Counted from the stretch's first letter, positions 35,277-45,640 are shown. The stretch: 64,000 bases of DNA from Populus alba (GCF_005239225.2 NC_133297.1:19022147-19086146), one strand, 5' to 3'. Made by a program: numbers and translations. The notes: generated by a model from the letters alone, not told the origin.

Positions 35277-35601
35277 TGAAAGACTAGCAAGAATTATAGA
35301 GATGAACAAGAAGCAGAGTAGAAGCAGAGAAATATATTGTTGTAATGCAAAGGAAGAAGAAGAAAATGTCAATATGTTTTATTCACTTTATTACGTTCCC
35401 AGCACTGTTACATTCATTTATATATCAATAGTAGATGAGAAGCTTGGTTACGTTTTCTACTCAGCTGTAACAGAATTCATTAATTGCCTAACCATATTAA
35501 CTAACTTGCTAACCATTATATTCTCTATTCTCTTTGACAGGTGGCTGAAGCAGAGTGGCTGAAGCTGAGGTGGATGAGGCAGAGCATTTGATATCTTGAC
35601 A
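35277..35601 (-). repeat. 5' LTR of nested copia element
   Basis: Same boundaries and length as the 3' LTR, followed on the plus strand by the target duplication ATCAC. Confidence 0.96.
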
Positions 35602-35606
35602 ATCAC

Positions 35607-35996
35607 TAGCGCAATTTCATCCTCATCTAAGTGGTAAGAGGCAATTTCTACCTTTTCTTCCTCTGGAATGTGTCGGTGGTGGAAGTAATGATCACAACAG
35701 CTAAGCCAGGCAAACTGGTCATTTTTTCAGTAATAAAAAGGAAATTCTAGCCGGCTGTATCTAGGTGCTTGCATACGTCCCTCCAAACAGTTAACCATTT
35801 GAGGATGTCCTCTTAGTCCCCTGTTCACACTTTCATCATCTCCTTGATAAACCTCTAATCTGATTGCAGCCAAGTCACTAGAAAGTTCTTCAATTCGAGC
35901 ATAAAGTTGCTCCCTCTCGGTTCTATCTTTCTGTCGATTCTCCTGATACATGTTCATGAAGATCTCAAATTGTCTGTAAGTTGTTATAGGAATCAC
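35607..35996 (-). pseudogene. Ty3/gypsy gag N-terminal fragment
   Basis: Begins MIPITTYRQFEIFMNMYQEN and continues with a charged, probably coiled segment (DRTEREQLYARIEELSSDLA) to RLEFPFYY at about 35740. There the frame breaks, and most of the capsid region is missing. 35700-35607 resumes as a later gag part (HIPEEEKVEIASYHLDEDE) and leads into the copia insertion site. The fragment is on the same strand as the pol remnant at 27443-30342 and clearly belongs to it. Confidence 0.8.
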
Positions 35997-36191
35997 ACAT
36001 AACTTCCAGCTCTGATAATAATTTGTTATGGTTTTGAAATTGTGATCGAGTTATAGGCGATTGAGTGTAAAATTCACTTGTAAAGAATGAAGTTTGCCTA
36101 TGCTTGTATTCGTAAATCTCACTTTGTACCTTTTAATTTATGTTCAAGGATGGTTTGGCTTTGTTTCTAAAATTGAGTTTTGTTGTTGTAG

Positions 36192-36426
36192 CACTGAGAT
36201 CGGGATTGGCATGGAAGCACTCAATTGATGTGGGTGTTGGTGTCATAGATGCTAATTACAGAGGCCCTGATACGGTTATTACTCTAATGTTGATTTTGAG
36301 ATAAAGGTTAGCGATAGAATTGCGTAGTTGATTCTTGAGAAAATTGTAACTCCTGATGTCATGCAAATCGAGGATTTGGATGCAACTGAGAGAGGTGTTG
36401 GAGTGTTTGGATCTACTGGTGTTTGA
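36192..36426 (+). pseudogene. DUT: dUTPase (dUTP pyrophosphatase) C-terminal fragment
   Basis: After an intron-like end (TTGTTGTTGTAG, acceptor at 36190-36191), the sequence encodes RSGLAWKHSIDVGVGVIDAN then YRGP, the dUTPase substrate-binding and beta-barrel region. After a frameshift it continues VDFEIKVSDRIA, a TAG where Gln is expected, then LILEKIVTPDVMQIEDLD and ERGVGVFGSTGV with a proper stop at 36424-36426. The glycine-rich C-terminal motif, here GVGVFGSTG, is kept with one replacement. dUTPases hydrolyse dUTP to dUMP and pyrophosphate. The upstream exons with the other motifs are absent; a gypsy remnant ends just before. The retained intron boundary shows a DNA-level copy, not a retrocopy. 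Confidence 0.88.
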
Positions 36427-37411
36427 GCTTTCTTTGATTTGTAATGTATTTTCATAAATGTTTCTGTTTCTTAGTGTTTAAATTCAGCAAACAGATGGTG
36501 GACTACGCCGTAAAAGTTTTGGGTTTGGTGAAGGACTTCCTTTGGTTAATGAAGATAGGGGTTTTTTATGGTTTCATTTCCTTTTTTATCTTTTATTAAC
36601 CACCTGCAACAAGGTTGTATATATTTTATAGCATCATGCAAAAATATTTACAATCCACCGATGAAACTACCAAAATTGGGATTTTTTATACTAATAAAGA
36701 TCAAATTTCTAGCAAATGAGTCAGTTGGTCCGTATATAAAATATATAAAGAAGTCACAATGTCGAATACAATAACACCTTTCATTGTTCCATTGGATTGG
36801 GAATTGAGCGCACCATATAAAAGTGTAAATGGAGCTTGCTGATAAACTTAACTTTTCCTTTCTTTTTTCTTTGGCTAAATTATTGTTTTTTAATTAATAA
36901 TAACACTCAACCAGCAAATATTCCCTAAACTAATTTTCTAATTATTTTTTCAATTTACTCCAAAACAAGTCATAAAAGAAAAACCCTTACCCATCTTCAT
37001 CAATTTTTAACATCTTCTTATTCTAAGTTTGCAAGTCATAAAAGAAAAGGCAAATAAATAAAAAAGTCCCATAAACCCATACAACAAACCTAAATTAAAA
37101 ATCCTAATTAAATATATTTTGTTGTTGAAAGTCCCATAAACCCATACAACAAACCTAAATTGAAAATCCTAATCAAATATACTTTGTTGCTGCCTTTAGT
37201 TGATGGTGATGGTGTTCGTGCTTGAGCTCGTGCTCGTGCTTGTGCCAGTGCCTGTGCTCGTGCTCGTGCTCGTGCTGCTATCATTGTTGCTAGTGATGGT
37301 GCTGGTGGCGGTGGCTGCTGTTGCTGGTGGTGGTTGTGGTGTTGCTTCTAGTGACTCGGTCTGTTTCAATAAATTAAATAGCTTATTGGATGTGCATTTT
37401 TATTAGATCAT
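36427..37411. repeat. Copied module downstream of the dUTPase fragment
   Basis: No gene. 36427-36530 is the presumed dUTPase 3' UTR (copied at 24115-24205). 36560-36640 (TTTATGGTTTCATTTCC, CCACCTGCAACAAGG) is copied at 42660-42720. 36640-36800 (CCACCGATGAAACTACC, GATCAAATTTCTAGCAAATGAG) is copied at 46150-46320. Around 37065-37185 a phrase with AGTCCCATAAACCCATACAA is duplicated in tandem. 37200-37340 is a GTGCTCGTGCTC-type low-complexity tract, copied at 24475-24560. Confidence 0.75.
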
Positions 37412-37456
37412 CTATTGATACAAAATTTTCGCACTTGCAATTGGATTTACTCTCAC

Positions 37457-38360
37457 CTGGGCATCGAACATGTTCATGTACTTGATCTTAGTGTTTCCAT
37501 CCATTCGTCCTGCATTCGGCTGGAAAAGGCAAAAAGCAAGAGTCTCAGGCCTTGTATCGCTTCTGTAAGCAAAGTAAGGGTAGGGATTGATTGCGAAAGG
37601 CGAACCATTCGCACTATTAAACTCCAGCAAGCCCTTCATCAGATCCCCATAACTTGGATCAAAGCTTCCAGAAGAAGGTGGCTCAGACTGCTTAAGCACT
37701 CCCATCGAATGAACTGTGGAGACCTTAATTTTATCCCCGAGCGATGCATCATTTAGAGCATTCTGTACATTTTGCATTGCTGGTAAGAGCTTGTTCATGA
37801 GATTCTGGTCATTGGAAGTCATGACCTCGTTGCCAACAGTGATGAGGGTGATATTGCTAGCTGGATAGAAGGGAAGCACGTTTTTGTTGATCCAGCTCTT
37901 GGCAAAATTGGGATCAGAGGCTAGTCCTGGAATGTCACCATTTGCAGTGCCGATAGCAATTCCAATTCCGGTGTTGGCAAAGGCTTTGATTATGGCGGGG
38001 TCCGATCCATATAATCGGACCTTTTGGATTGAAGTGGATTGAAGAAGCTTTGCGGTGGATGGTGGTGGTGGAAGGTTGTCCGCAACTTGGCCATAGTTTA
38101 TACCGATGAATGATTGCGAGTCTACACAAAAAGCAGCAAAATTTAAAGCAGATGATCAAACAGCAATTTTTAAACGACAAAACAGAACACCAACATTTTT
38201 TGTTTTCATAGACTGAAATGAAGACAGCTCAGTTAAGGTAAATTCTTTAGAAATGGAAGGAGGTAATTAAAATAGAAAGATACGCAAACTTACTTGCGAT
38301 TTTTACAGTCTGTAAGGAGGAAAGGAGTAGGAAAGCTACAGTATAAGGAAGCACCACCAT
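37457..38360 (-). pseudogene. GH17 endo-1,3-beta-glucanase, 5' part only (two exons)
   Basis: Exon 1 is 38294-38360: ATG and 22 codons beginning MVVLPYTVAFLLLSS, a signal peptide for secretion. It ends in donor GTAAGT. Exon 2 starts at 38121 after TGTGTAG and encodes SFIGINYGQVADNLPPP, VRLYGSDPAIIKAF, NITLITVGNEVM and FAINPYPYFAYRS. Glu in VGNE is the acid catalyst of GH17. Homology stops at DAQ (37457), about 244 residues in, just where GTGAGA follows, so the nucleophile region (ETGWP) and any C-terminal domain are missing. The frame runs 14 more codons of unrelated sequence to a stop ending at 37412. Exon 1, the intron and exon 2 show no stop or frameshift, so truncation is the only visible lesion. 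GH17 enzymes cleave callose-type glucans in the wall. Confidence 0.88.
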
Positions 38361-38420
38361 GGCTCAGGAGGAGCAGTTTCTATTCTGCATTTTTTGAAAC
38401 TGGAGTGGGCATTAAATATA
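38295..38420 (-). promoter_or_regulatory. Possible TATA box and start region of the GH17 gene
   Basis: TATATTTAAT on the minus strand (38411-38420) lies about 50 bases upstream of the ATG at 38360, a plausible TATA position with a short leader. The ATG is in a favourable context (GCCATGG). No expression evidence is available. Confidence 0.45.
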
Positions 38421-38579
38421 GAATATGCTACAAGTCAAGGGCAGAAGATTAAAGATGACTTCGGATATGTTCTTATTATAGAATATCATATGGGTGGTGA
38501 AACTTCAAATAGAAACCAATTAGGATATACTAGTTTGGTGTCCTGTGCTATACAACAGGTTTACCTTTTAAAATATCAT

Positions 38580-39371
38580 TAAAATATAAGATGTAAAAAC
38601 ATTGGATTTGGTTGCAATGTCGGACTCAAGAGCATTGAGTCTGACTGCAACGCCAAACCCAACAATAATATTTATAATATTAATAATAATATTTTAATTG
38701 TCTGCCAAAATTTTTATTTTTTTGTAATCTTTCAAAAAAAATTATGATTTTTCTTCATTAAAATAATAGTTTTTTAAAATTTATTAATGATAATGATAAT
38801 GATGATGATGATGATGATGATAATAATAATAATCATTATTTTTAATGATTAGCCTTGGGTCCTGACTCAGCCCAAGAGAGCTGGGTCCTAACGCATGACC
38901 CATTAGCCTTGGGTCGTAACGCCAAACTCAAGTGCGTTGGATCATGACACAACTCAAGAAAAGTAGGTCCTGACGCAAGACCCAAGAGATTGAGTCCTGA
39001 CACAAGATCAATAATGTTGGTTAGGCAGGTCCTAATAGGGAAGGACCCAACGTTGATGGATCCAGCCATTTTAAAGCAAAAACCGATTCAAACTAATCAG
39101 TTTGGCTCAGTTTTTTCTGGTATTGGCTCGATTTGTTTTCGGTTTTTTCCGGTTTGTATTCAATTCGATTCTGTTATTTCAATAGTGCCTTTTTAGTGTC
39201 AATTTTTTTAGAATTCATGGCTTTTCTAAAAAAATAGCATGGCTTTTCTAGAATTCATGCGAAAATATACTTTTGCATATTAATTTAGTCAAACCAAACT
39301 GATTAATTATTCTGTTCATTAATTTTTTTTGTTGCCTTGGTTAATTTTTATAAAATGAACTAATTGATTGG
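38580..39371. repeat. GGGTC-type repeats with AT-rich spacer and (GAT)n microsatellite
   Basis: Short phrases such as GGGTCCTGACGCAAGACCC, TTGGGTCGTAACGCC and GACCCAAGAG recur at 38600-38665 and 38850-39065. They flank an AT-rich spacer and a GAT/TAA triplet tract (38788-38832). The layout resembles 23100-24100. 39070-39371 is AT-rich with a CGGTTTTTTCCGG-type stretch and no gene. Confidence 0.65.
38788..38832. repeat. (GAT)n/(TAA)n microsatellite
   Basis: About seven GAT/ATG triplets followed by TAA triplets. Confidence 0.9.
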
Positions 39372-39585
39372 AAAGTTATGGTACGATGACAAACACTTCA
39401 AAGCTAGCTTGTTAACGTATAGTTCCTCCAGCCCTAACAACTAACACTAAGCATTGTCAAAACCGTTGCATCTGCTTATAGATTCTTTGAAGACAAGTTC
39501 TCCTTCCAAGTTTCAAAGCTTCTCTGTAGAAATAAACATGCACAATTTCTCTTTATCAGAACCTACTAATACGTGGGCACAATGT
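39372..39585 (+). repeat. Left arm of a 214-bp inverted repeat
   Basis: Inverted, well-conserved partner of 42426-42639. Landmarks are AAAGTTATGG, AAGCTAGCTTGTTAA, GCATCTGCTTATAGATTC and CCTACTAATACGTGGGCACA. The two arms enclose the deleted gypsy element at 40193-42445. Confidence 0.85.
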
Positions 39586-40192
39586 CATCTATCTTTAGGG
39601 TTCTAGAACCCTGTTGCTTTAATAATACTTTATTAAAATAAGGATCCGAGGTCAGGGTTAGATAAAGGAACATGGTTCTAACCCTTAAAATAAGGCAGAA
39701 TAAATTGTGCAACAGAGTATTGAACAATGAAGTACCAAAAAAATAATCCAAATTAGAGGTCATTTTCATCCACATGCTAATAAATTGGCACAGCCACATA
39801 CTATAAAAGACAAGCCATTATAAAAATAATAATACAAAAATTAATGTTTAACTATCATTATTATTAAATTAAGTCTAACTTGGTATGTTAATTTCTCATC
39901 TTAGTTGAAACTATAATAACAGAGAATTAAAAAAAACAAACATTATTCTACATAAATATAATAGAGTTAAATTATTACCTTCGAAGACGGTTTTTCTTTA
40001 TATATATATATATACTAATCAAAGCTCAAACCAATTTTCAGAAGTTTACATAGCAATTTGATCTATCGATTTCACACCAATAACCCTTTGTGATTCTCAA
40101 AAAAGAGGAACCTTCTCGTATTCGCCGTTACACTTGTAGGATTGAAGGGTGGAGAATGCTTTTCAGTTTTCAATACTTCTTTTCAACATGAA
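39586..40192. other. Unassigned spacer
   Basis: AT-rich DNA with a (TA)n run near 40000. No gene or repeat partner is seen. Confidence 0.5.
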
Positions 40193-41802
40193 TGATGCAA
40201 CCATATTATTCGATAGTTTCACCCACATTTAACTAGTGTTTTGCCTATGTTTTATATATAAAATGCCTTAATATTCTTTGTTTTATGTTTTGAAGGCACT
40301 TTTGGATGAAAGATGCAAAAAGGAGTAAATTGTAGATAATTGACAGATTTGACCTTCAGTCGATGTTTTATGCAGAGCGTGAGCTCTAGAGGTCAAAATG
40401 AAGTGATTCTAGTGGCATCAAAAAGCTAACATCTATACCTTTCTGGAAATTTAAGGAAAGAAAATAAAATAAGGAAGAGCATGGAAATCGCAGCCTTCAA
40501 AGTCAAATCTCGCAATCTGCCAGTGTTAACCTTTGGTCATTACGACTTGAATATCTTGAGCTACAGAAGTCCAATTGATGCAAACTCAATTGTGTTGGAT
40601 TCCTGACGCAAATTCCTATCAACGCTCCAAATTTCAGGTAAAAAAGATTTCATATGATGGATGTATGATTTTTCAAATATGACAACTGAATTCTGCCAAC
40701 AAACATGTTTCATGAAGAAACGAGTCCAAATTACATTCTGAAGCATCTAAACCAATATCCAAGTTTTTATTTCAGCAATTTAGCTCCTCTATGTCAAAGC
40801 TTGAAGATTTGATGCAAGGTTATTTCTCCTTTTTTAGGAAAATGGTTATTGATTACTTAAATGTAAACAATCTACTTAAGGAAGGACTATTTTGTAAAAT
40901 AGAGACTAGGGTTCCCTAGGATATAAAAAAAATGAGAGAAGAGAAGGGGGGCAGCCAGCCGAGAGGAGAAAAACGCCCCCCTCCTCTAAGACACTCGAAA
41001 TTATGCATTCCTCCATCTTTTTGATTAGTTGTTCAATAAACATGCGAGGCTAAACTTGTTTTCTTGGTTGCAAGGACACAGAAACCTTTGGATTTCAAGA
41101 ACTATGAGATTTATTTTACCTTTTCTTTTCACTTTATATGATGAATATGTTTGTTCTCCTATGCTTATTTTTCCTATGATTGTTTATTTTAATTGCTAAG
41201 TTATTATTGTAGACAATCTAATGCTAAGTTTGATATCAAAACCAGAGTTGTGGTATATGAACTTGTGAAGCTACTCAGTTTAATAATTGTGGTGGATCTA
41301 CGTTATTAATCTTAGGGAGAACATTCAATCAAATCAAACATAGACTGTGGACAGTTATGTTTTCTTGATTAATCAACTTATCTAGTTCTTAAGGCTGTCA
41401 TTGAATTAAATTACTAGTGCGGACACTGTGGTTGTTTGATGGTTAGGGTTAGTTATACGGTGGATCCGTTAACTAACCAATGTTAAGAAGAGATAAATAT
41501 TCATAATATAAATTGATGTTTCATTTCCATGATCAGTTCTGATTTCTGTAGGTGGATGTGTGCTTGCAACCAAGGTTTGTTCTCTTGATAATTTTCTGAT
41601 TTTATTAAATTTGGTTTGATAGTTTTCTGTTTTCTTTTGCTTTAGCCTAGATAACGTCCAAACCCCCCCAAATTGCATATCATCTAGCATAAAAGTCTGA
41701 CTTGAACCTTCCTCGTGGGATCGACCCCTTGCTTGCTCTATACTATCTTGTGTGTTGTGTTTTAAGCTAGGGTAATTCCTTTGCGACCGCAACATTGCAA
41801 CA
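40193..41802 (+). repeat. 5' LTR of deleted gypsy element
   Basis: Starts TGATGCAACCATATTA and ends ACATTGCAACA, five bases before the primer site. The reverse complement of the whole unit recurs at 58542-60100. There the sequence outside the LTR start is a purine tract (GTGTGGGAGTATT on its strand), which confirms the left border. Confidence 0.9.
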
Positions 41803-41807
41803 AATTT

Positions 41808-41824
41808 TGGCGCCGTTGTCGGGG
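41808..41824 (+). other. Primer binding site (tRNA-Asp type)
   Basis: TGGCGCCGTTGTCGGGG matches the complement of the plant tRNA-Asp 3' end with one change (T for C). Confidence 0.9.
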
Positions 41825-42127
41825 AAGTAATTTTAGTTGATTCTTGTGCTATTATTTTATTTGCTGTGATTGTTATTTATTTTTATGAAAAAAAAAAAAA
41901 GAAAAATAGAATTTTTGCTTGTTGCGGTACTATTCATTTACGACAACGGTACTATTCAAAACAATTTTTTTGGTAGCATTAGGTATTGGCTTTTTGTTTC
42001 CTGAAGGGAAACAACGTTCTAAACAGGACTAGTGGTAAACCACTAGCCTTATTCTATCGAGGCAAAATTCTAGTGTTTTCTAGGGTTTTTAGGTAGTTTT
42101 AGTTTTCTAGCGTAGGATTTTTGTACA

Positions 42128-42445
42128 ATGGACAGTGAATGGGTGGCGCCTATCCTTTTGGTTCCCAAAAAGATTGGAATTACGTTGGAAGAAATACAAA
42201 ATGATGCTTATGAGAATGCAAGAATTTACAAAGAAAAGATCAAAAGTCGTCATGACCGAATGATTACAAGAAAAGAGTTTAATGTTGGAGACAAAGGCCT
42301 TCTTTATAATTCACGTTTGAAACTTTTACCTGGAAAGTTGTGCTCTCGTTGGATTGGACCCTTTGTTTTTTCTAATGTTTTTCCTTGGCCCCTAACGAAC
42401 AACATAAAGGATTTCAACGTCATCTACGTTGTGCCCACGTATTAG
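42128..42445 (+). pseudogene. Chimeric gypsy pol scrap: RT start fused to integrase C-terminus
   Basis: The first residues ([13 protein letters not shown]) are the start of a Ty3-type reverse transcriptase. The next ([19 protein letters not shown], then [16 protein letters not shown] and RWIGPF) belong to the C-terminal part of integrase, more than a thousand codons' worth of order away in a normal element. The rest of RT, RNase H and the integrase core are gone. The fused frame is open for 105 codons, with an ATG that may be fortuitous. The last 20 codons are unrelated sequence leading into the inverted-repeat arm. Confidence 0.85.
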
Positions 42446-42639
42446 TAGGTTCAGATAAAGGAAAATTATGCATGTTTATTTGTATAGAGAAGCTTTGAAA
42501 CTTGGAAGGAGAACTTGTCTTCAAAGAATCTATAAGCAGATGCAATGGTTGTGACAATTCTTAGTGTTAGTTGTTAAGGCTGGAGGAAATATACATTAAC
42601 AAGCTAGCTTTCAAGTGTTTGTCGTCGCACCATAACTTT
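42426..42639 (-). repeat. Right arm of a 214-bp inverted repeat
   Basis: Reverse-complement partner of 39372-39585. It overlaps the last codons of the pol scrap and ends against the copied module that starts near 42640. Confidence 0.85.
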
Positions 42640-43300
42640 TGTTAATAAAGACACGGGTGTTTTATGGTTTCATTTCCTTTTTTATTTTTTTATTAACCAC
42701 CTGCAACAAGGCTATGTATATTTTATTGCTGTTTGTATTGATCAAATCACACTATCTTCCTACTTAACCTCAAGCATTACTCAGTTGTAAGAAACTTGAC
42801 CGACTAATTTCACAAACACGTGGAGGATAGGTAGTTCTAGAAAAAACAAATATTGTATGAACATTTCTTTGCAAGCCTACACACACACACACACACACAC
42901 ACACTGAATCTCCCTAACTTACTAGTAAAAAGATGATGGCTTCAACATTTTAAGTGAGAAAGAGAATGGTATAAAACATTATAGCCTACAGTTTATGCGC
43001 AAATGCAGTAACATGAAGAGGGATTAGTAAAACCAAAAAGGAAGTGTTTTGAGAAAACTTAATGGGGTTGTTTAAGAGAAAATGGCTGATTGTGAGAAAT
43101 CACAGTTCCAAGCATTTTTATCAGAAGTTTGATTGAAGAGATTCATGGCACAAGCAGCATGAGATGCTATTTTGTTCGGTTCAAAGCAAGCCCCGCCTGG
43201 TTGGATCGGACCATGGTCAATTCCTCATCCTCAAATAAAATCTAGGTTACCCTGCAATTATGCATCTGATACGTCTGTTTAAAATTTTGGGTTTGAGGAC
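42640..43300 (+). repeat. Copied module (pieces also at 24 and 36 kb) with (CA)n microsatellite
   Basis: 42650-42730 matches 36555-36635 (TTTTATGGTTTCATTTCC and CCACCTGCAACAAGG). 43113-43235 matches 24213-24330. Between them are a (CA)13 tract (42879-42904) and unmatched sequence. No coding frame. Confidence 0.75.
42879..42904. repeat. (AC)13 microsatellite
   Basis: Uninterrupted AC dinucleotide tract. Confidence 0.95.
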
Positions 43301-43673
43301 ACACTACCAAAAATTCGCTCAATACCAACGGATTTACCGACAGAATACTTCTGTCGATAATTTGAGGTCGCCATTACTGGAGGAATTTTTTCCGTCTGTA
43401 ATGTCGTTGGTATATACCGATGGAACATTTGCTTGGTAGTTACCGACGGAATTACAGACGGAATGTTCAGAATTAAAAAAAAAAAAGGTTCGCTAATGTG
43501 AAGGTTTTTGCGAGTGATTTGTTCCGACAGAATCACCGAGGGATTCAAAACGGCAGCTCCATAATGTAACATGACCAATTCACCATTTAAAATGCTGATG
43601 GAATTATTGAGGGATTCAAAATGGCAGCTCCATATGGTGACGTGTCCTATTTGTCATCAGAATAGACGATAGA

Positions 43674-45488
43674 TGATTAGTACTTAAAAGTGCATATTTA
43701 TCAAGGTTTTATAGCATCATTTTGCACTTAAAGTATCACTAACTCCTTAACTAAAGCATGTTTTATAATAACAAGTCTAATATTATAAAATGCCTTAATA
43801 TATGGTAAATATTCATCTTAAATGCAGACATATCACATAAATCAAAGGATTGATTGATGAATTCAACTACTGAAATTTGTGAAGATAAAGAGAGGGTGAA
43901 GCTTAGAAAAGAGATGTTGGTGCAGTCCAAATTGGAACACTGTTTGGTAATTGGATCATATCTCGAGTTTTAGATGTCCAAATGACCTAAAAGTTTTTCA
44001 CAGATTTGGTAAGACATAGGCCTACAACTTTCATGTTTTCATCAAGATCTAAGAAGGCCGTTTGCAAGTCCAAATTATAGCAATAACGGAGAAGTCCGAA
44101 TCTGTCTTGCAGCCCGCATACTGTTAAGTGTTTGGCCCATATCTGGAGTTCTAGAAGTCCAAATCACCTCCATTTTTTTTTCCTGGAAATCTGAGTCAAT
44201 TTCCTACAACTTTCATGTTTTCAAGTGGACCCAGTTTTGATGCTAGCATTTTTGTTTTATTCAGACAAGAAGATAAGGATTTTCACAAAGTCAAAAGTTA
44301 GCCACTCACTCAACAATTAGTCATCAAATCAATAATTCTGAATTTTGGTCTATAAAAGGAGGCATTTGCCATGTATTTAGGGGCTTGGTTGTTCAGATCA
44401 AGACCTTGCTCTTCCTCTCTCTCTTTTTATTTTTTGTAATTCTTAAGTTTTGCTTTCATTAATATCTTGTTTATGCTTTTCATTTCCTTTCCTTTTCTTA
44501 GTTAACTTGTATCTTATTTATGTTCTTGTTTTGTTTATTTATGTTTCTCTTCTTCATTATGTTTAGCTAAGTTTATTATGTCAAGGTGAAAAGGTTACAC
44601 TAATGGTGTAAGAATAAGTATAGTGTAAACTCAACATGGACCTTAATGTTTAATATTAACATGTCTTATCTTTTTATCTTACTAATTCTTAATACCTTGC
44701 TTGTTAAATGGTTAATCTAGATTTGTGTTGTATAACACTTGGTACAACAAATGCTTGGCACTCTCATAGCCCAACCGTATGGTATTACCTACACCTGTGC
44801 TATGAAAGGAACTTGATTTGTTGTTAACATAAGTTAGCATCATGAATTCCTGACAATATTTAAAAGTTTGGTGTCACGTAAATAAGATAATTAATATGAT
44901 CATGTTAACAATTTATAATGAGCTATTAATGACAAATCATCCGATTGGAACCTCCTTCATGTGTGGTTTCCAGTTGAGTAATAAGAGTTTATACTATACT
45001 TGTTTGAAATACCATTAGTGGATCCTCTAACCTTGACATTTGTTTTTATCATTGCTTAATCCTTACATTAATCTTCCATCTCAAAGTTCTCATTAATTTC
45101 TTCCTCCTCTTCTTTTTATTATTATTATTATTATTACTACTACTACTACTACTATTAATACTACTAATACTATTACTATTACTATTATTAATATTATTAA
45201 TATTACTATTATTATTATTACTATTATTATCATAAAATCAGTATATAGGCTGGAAACCTGTGACCCGATCTTTTAGATCATTCTCAGGTATAACAATGCC
45301 ACGTACTGAGTATTATTGTTATTATTAATATTATTATTACTATTGTTGTTGTTATTGTTGTTGTTGTTGTATTGTTATTTATAATTTATACAATTAACCT
45401 CTTTATGGTCGACCCCGGTCTTGCCGGGTTATTTATTACTTCGACATTCCTACACTTGGGAGAAGACATCAATCTTTTGGTCATGTTA
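43674..45488 (+). repeat. Solo LTR, 1.8 kb, with ATAGA target duplication
   Basis: Begins TGATTAGTACTTAAAAGTGC and ends GGTCATGTTA; ATAGA is present on both sides (43669-43673 and 45489-45493). No primer site, coding sequence or second LTR exists. CACTA sequence continues collinearly on both sides, which fixes the borders. A triplet-microsatellite zone of TTA/CTA/TTG repeats lies at 45116-45375, near its end. Confidence 0.8.
45116..45375. repeat. TTA/CTA/TTG triplet-repeat zone
   Basis: Runs of ATT, ACT and TTG triplets in two blocks (45116-45232 and 45310-45375), inside the solo LTR at 43674-45488. Confidence 0.9.
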
Positions 45489-45640
45489 ATAGACTCATAG
45501 ATGGAATAATTCCATCGGTGAATCCATCGGCAAAAGTTAATGTATGCTCACTCTGCTGACCCTCTCCTCCTCTATTTCTCCTTCTTCTTCCCCATCCTAA
45601 CTCTTCCCTACCAGAAATTCGCTTAATACCAATGGATTTA

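Larger units (their letters stand above)
30348..35601 (-). mobile_element. Ty1/copia LTR retrotransposon, minus strand, nearly intact, nested in gypsy
   Basis: LTRs of 325 bp at 30348-30672 (3') and 35277-35601 (5') differ at about 12 positions with no indel. The 5-bp target duplication ATCAC is perfect (30343-30347 and 35602-35606). A primer site directly abuts the 5' LTR and a polypurine tract abuts the 3' LTR. Gag-pol is one frame broken by only two stops. It is the youngest-looking structurally complete element in the window and lies inside the gag of a gypsy element. Confidence 0.97.
27443..36030 (-). mobile_element. Ty3/gypsy retrotransposon remnant, minus strand, split by a copia element
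   Basis: Order on the minus strand: a degenerate primer region (TATCAGAGCTGG near 36005), gag start (35996-35607), interruption by the copia element at 30348-35601, end of gag, protease, RT, RNase H and integrase, ending at 27443. The two halves join seamlessly across the ATCAC target duplication. The central part of gag is deleted. Possible LTR sequence begins at about 36024 (TGTTATGG on the plus strand), but no second LTR was found, so both ends are uncertain. Confidence 0.88.
40193..42445 (+). mobile_element. Internally deleted Ty3/gypsy element (5' LTR, primer site, pol scrap)
   Basis: A 1.6-kb LTR (40193-41802), a tRNA-Asp-type primer site and a short pol chimera make up what is left. 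There is no second LTR on the right: the coding scrap runs directly into the inverted repeat at 42426. A minus-strand relative of the LTR is at 58542-60100. Confidence 0.85.
43302..45640 (+). mobile_element. CACTA end fragment split by a solo LTR, with a second CACTA end inside
   Basis: 43302 begins CACTACCAAAAATTCGC, the intact transposase-side terminus, followed by degraded CCGACGGA motifs to 43668. After the solo LTR the element resumes at 45489 (GGAATAATTCCATCGG, then a CT-rich leader to 45600), collinear with 53390-53600. At 45606 another end begins in the same direction (CCCTACCAGAAATTCGC) and lasts only about 50 bases. No transposase sequence is present. Confidence 0.8.

Noticed and set aside
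37200..37406. Val/Leu-rich frame resembling a membrane segment
   Set aside because: Low-complexity GTGCTCGTGCTC tract that is also present at 24475 without the frame.
39566..39799. 77-codon minus-strand frame next to the inverted repeat arm
   Set aside because: No recognisable domain, overlaps the arm, and codon pattern is not distinctive.
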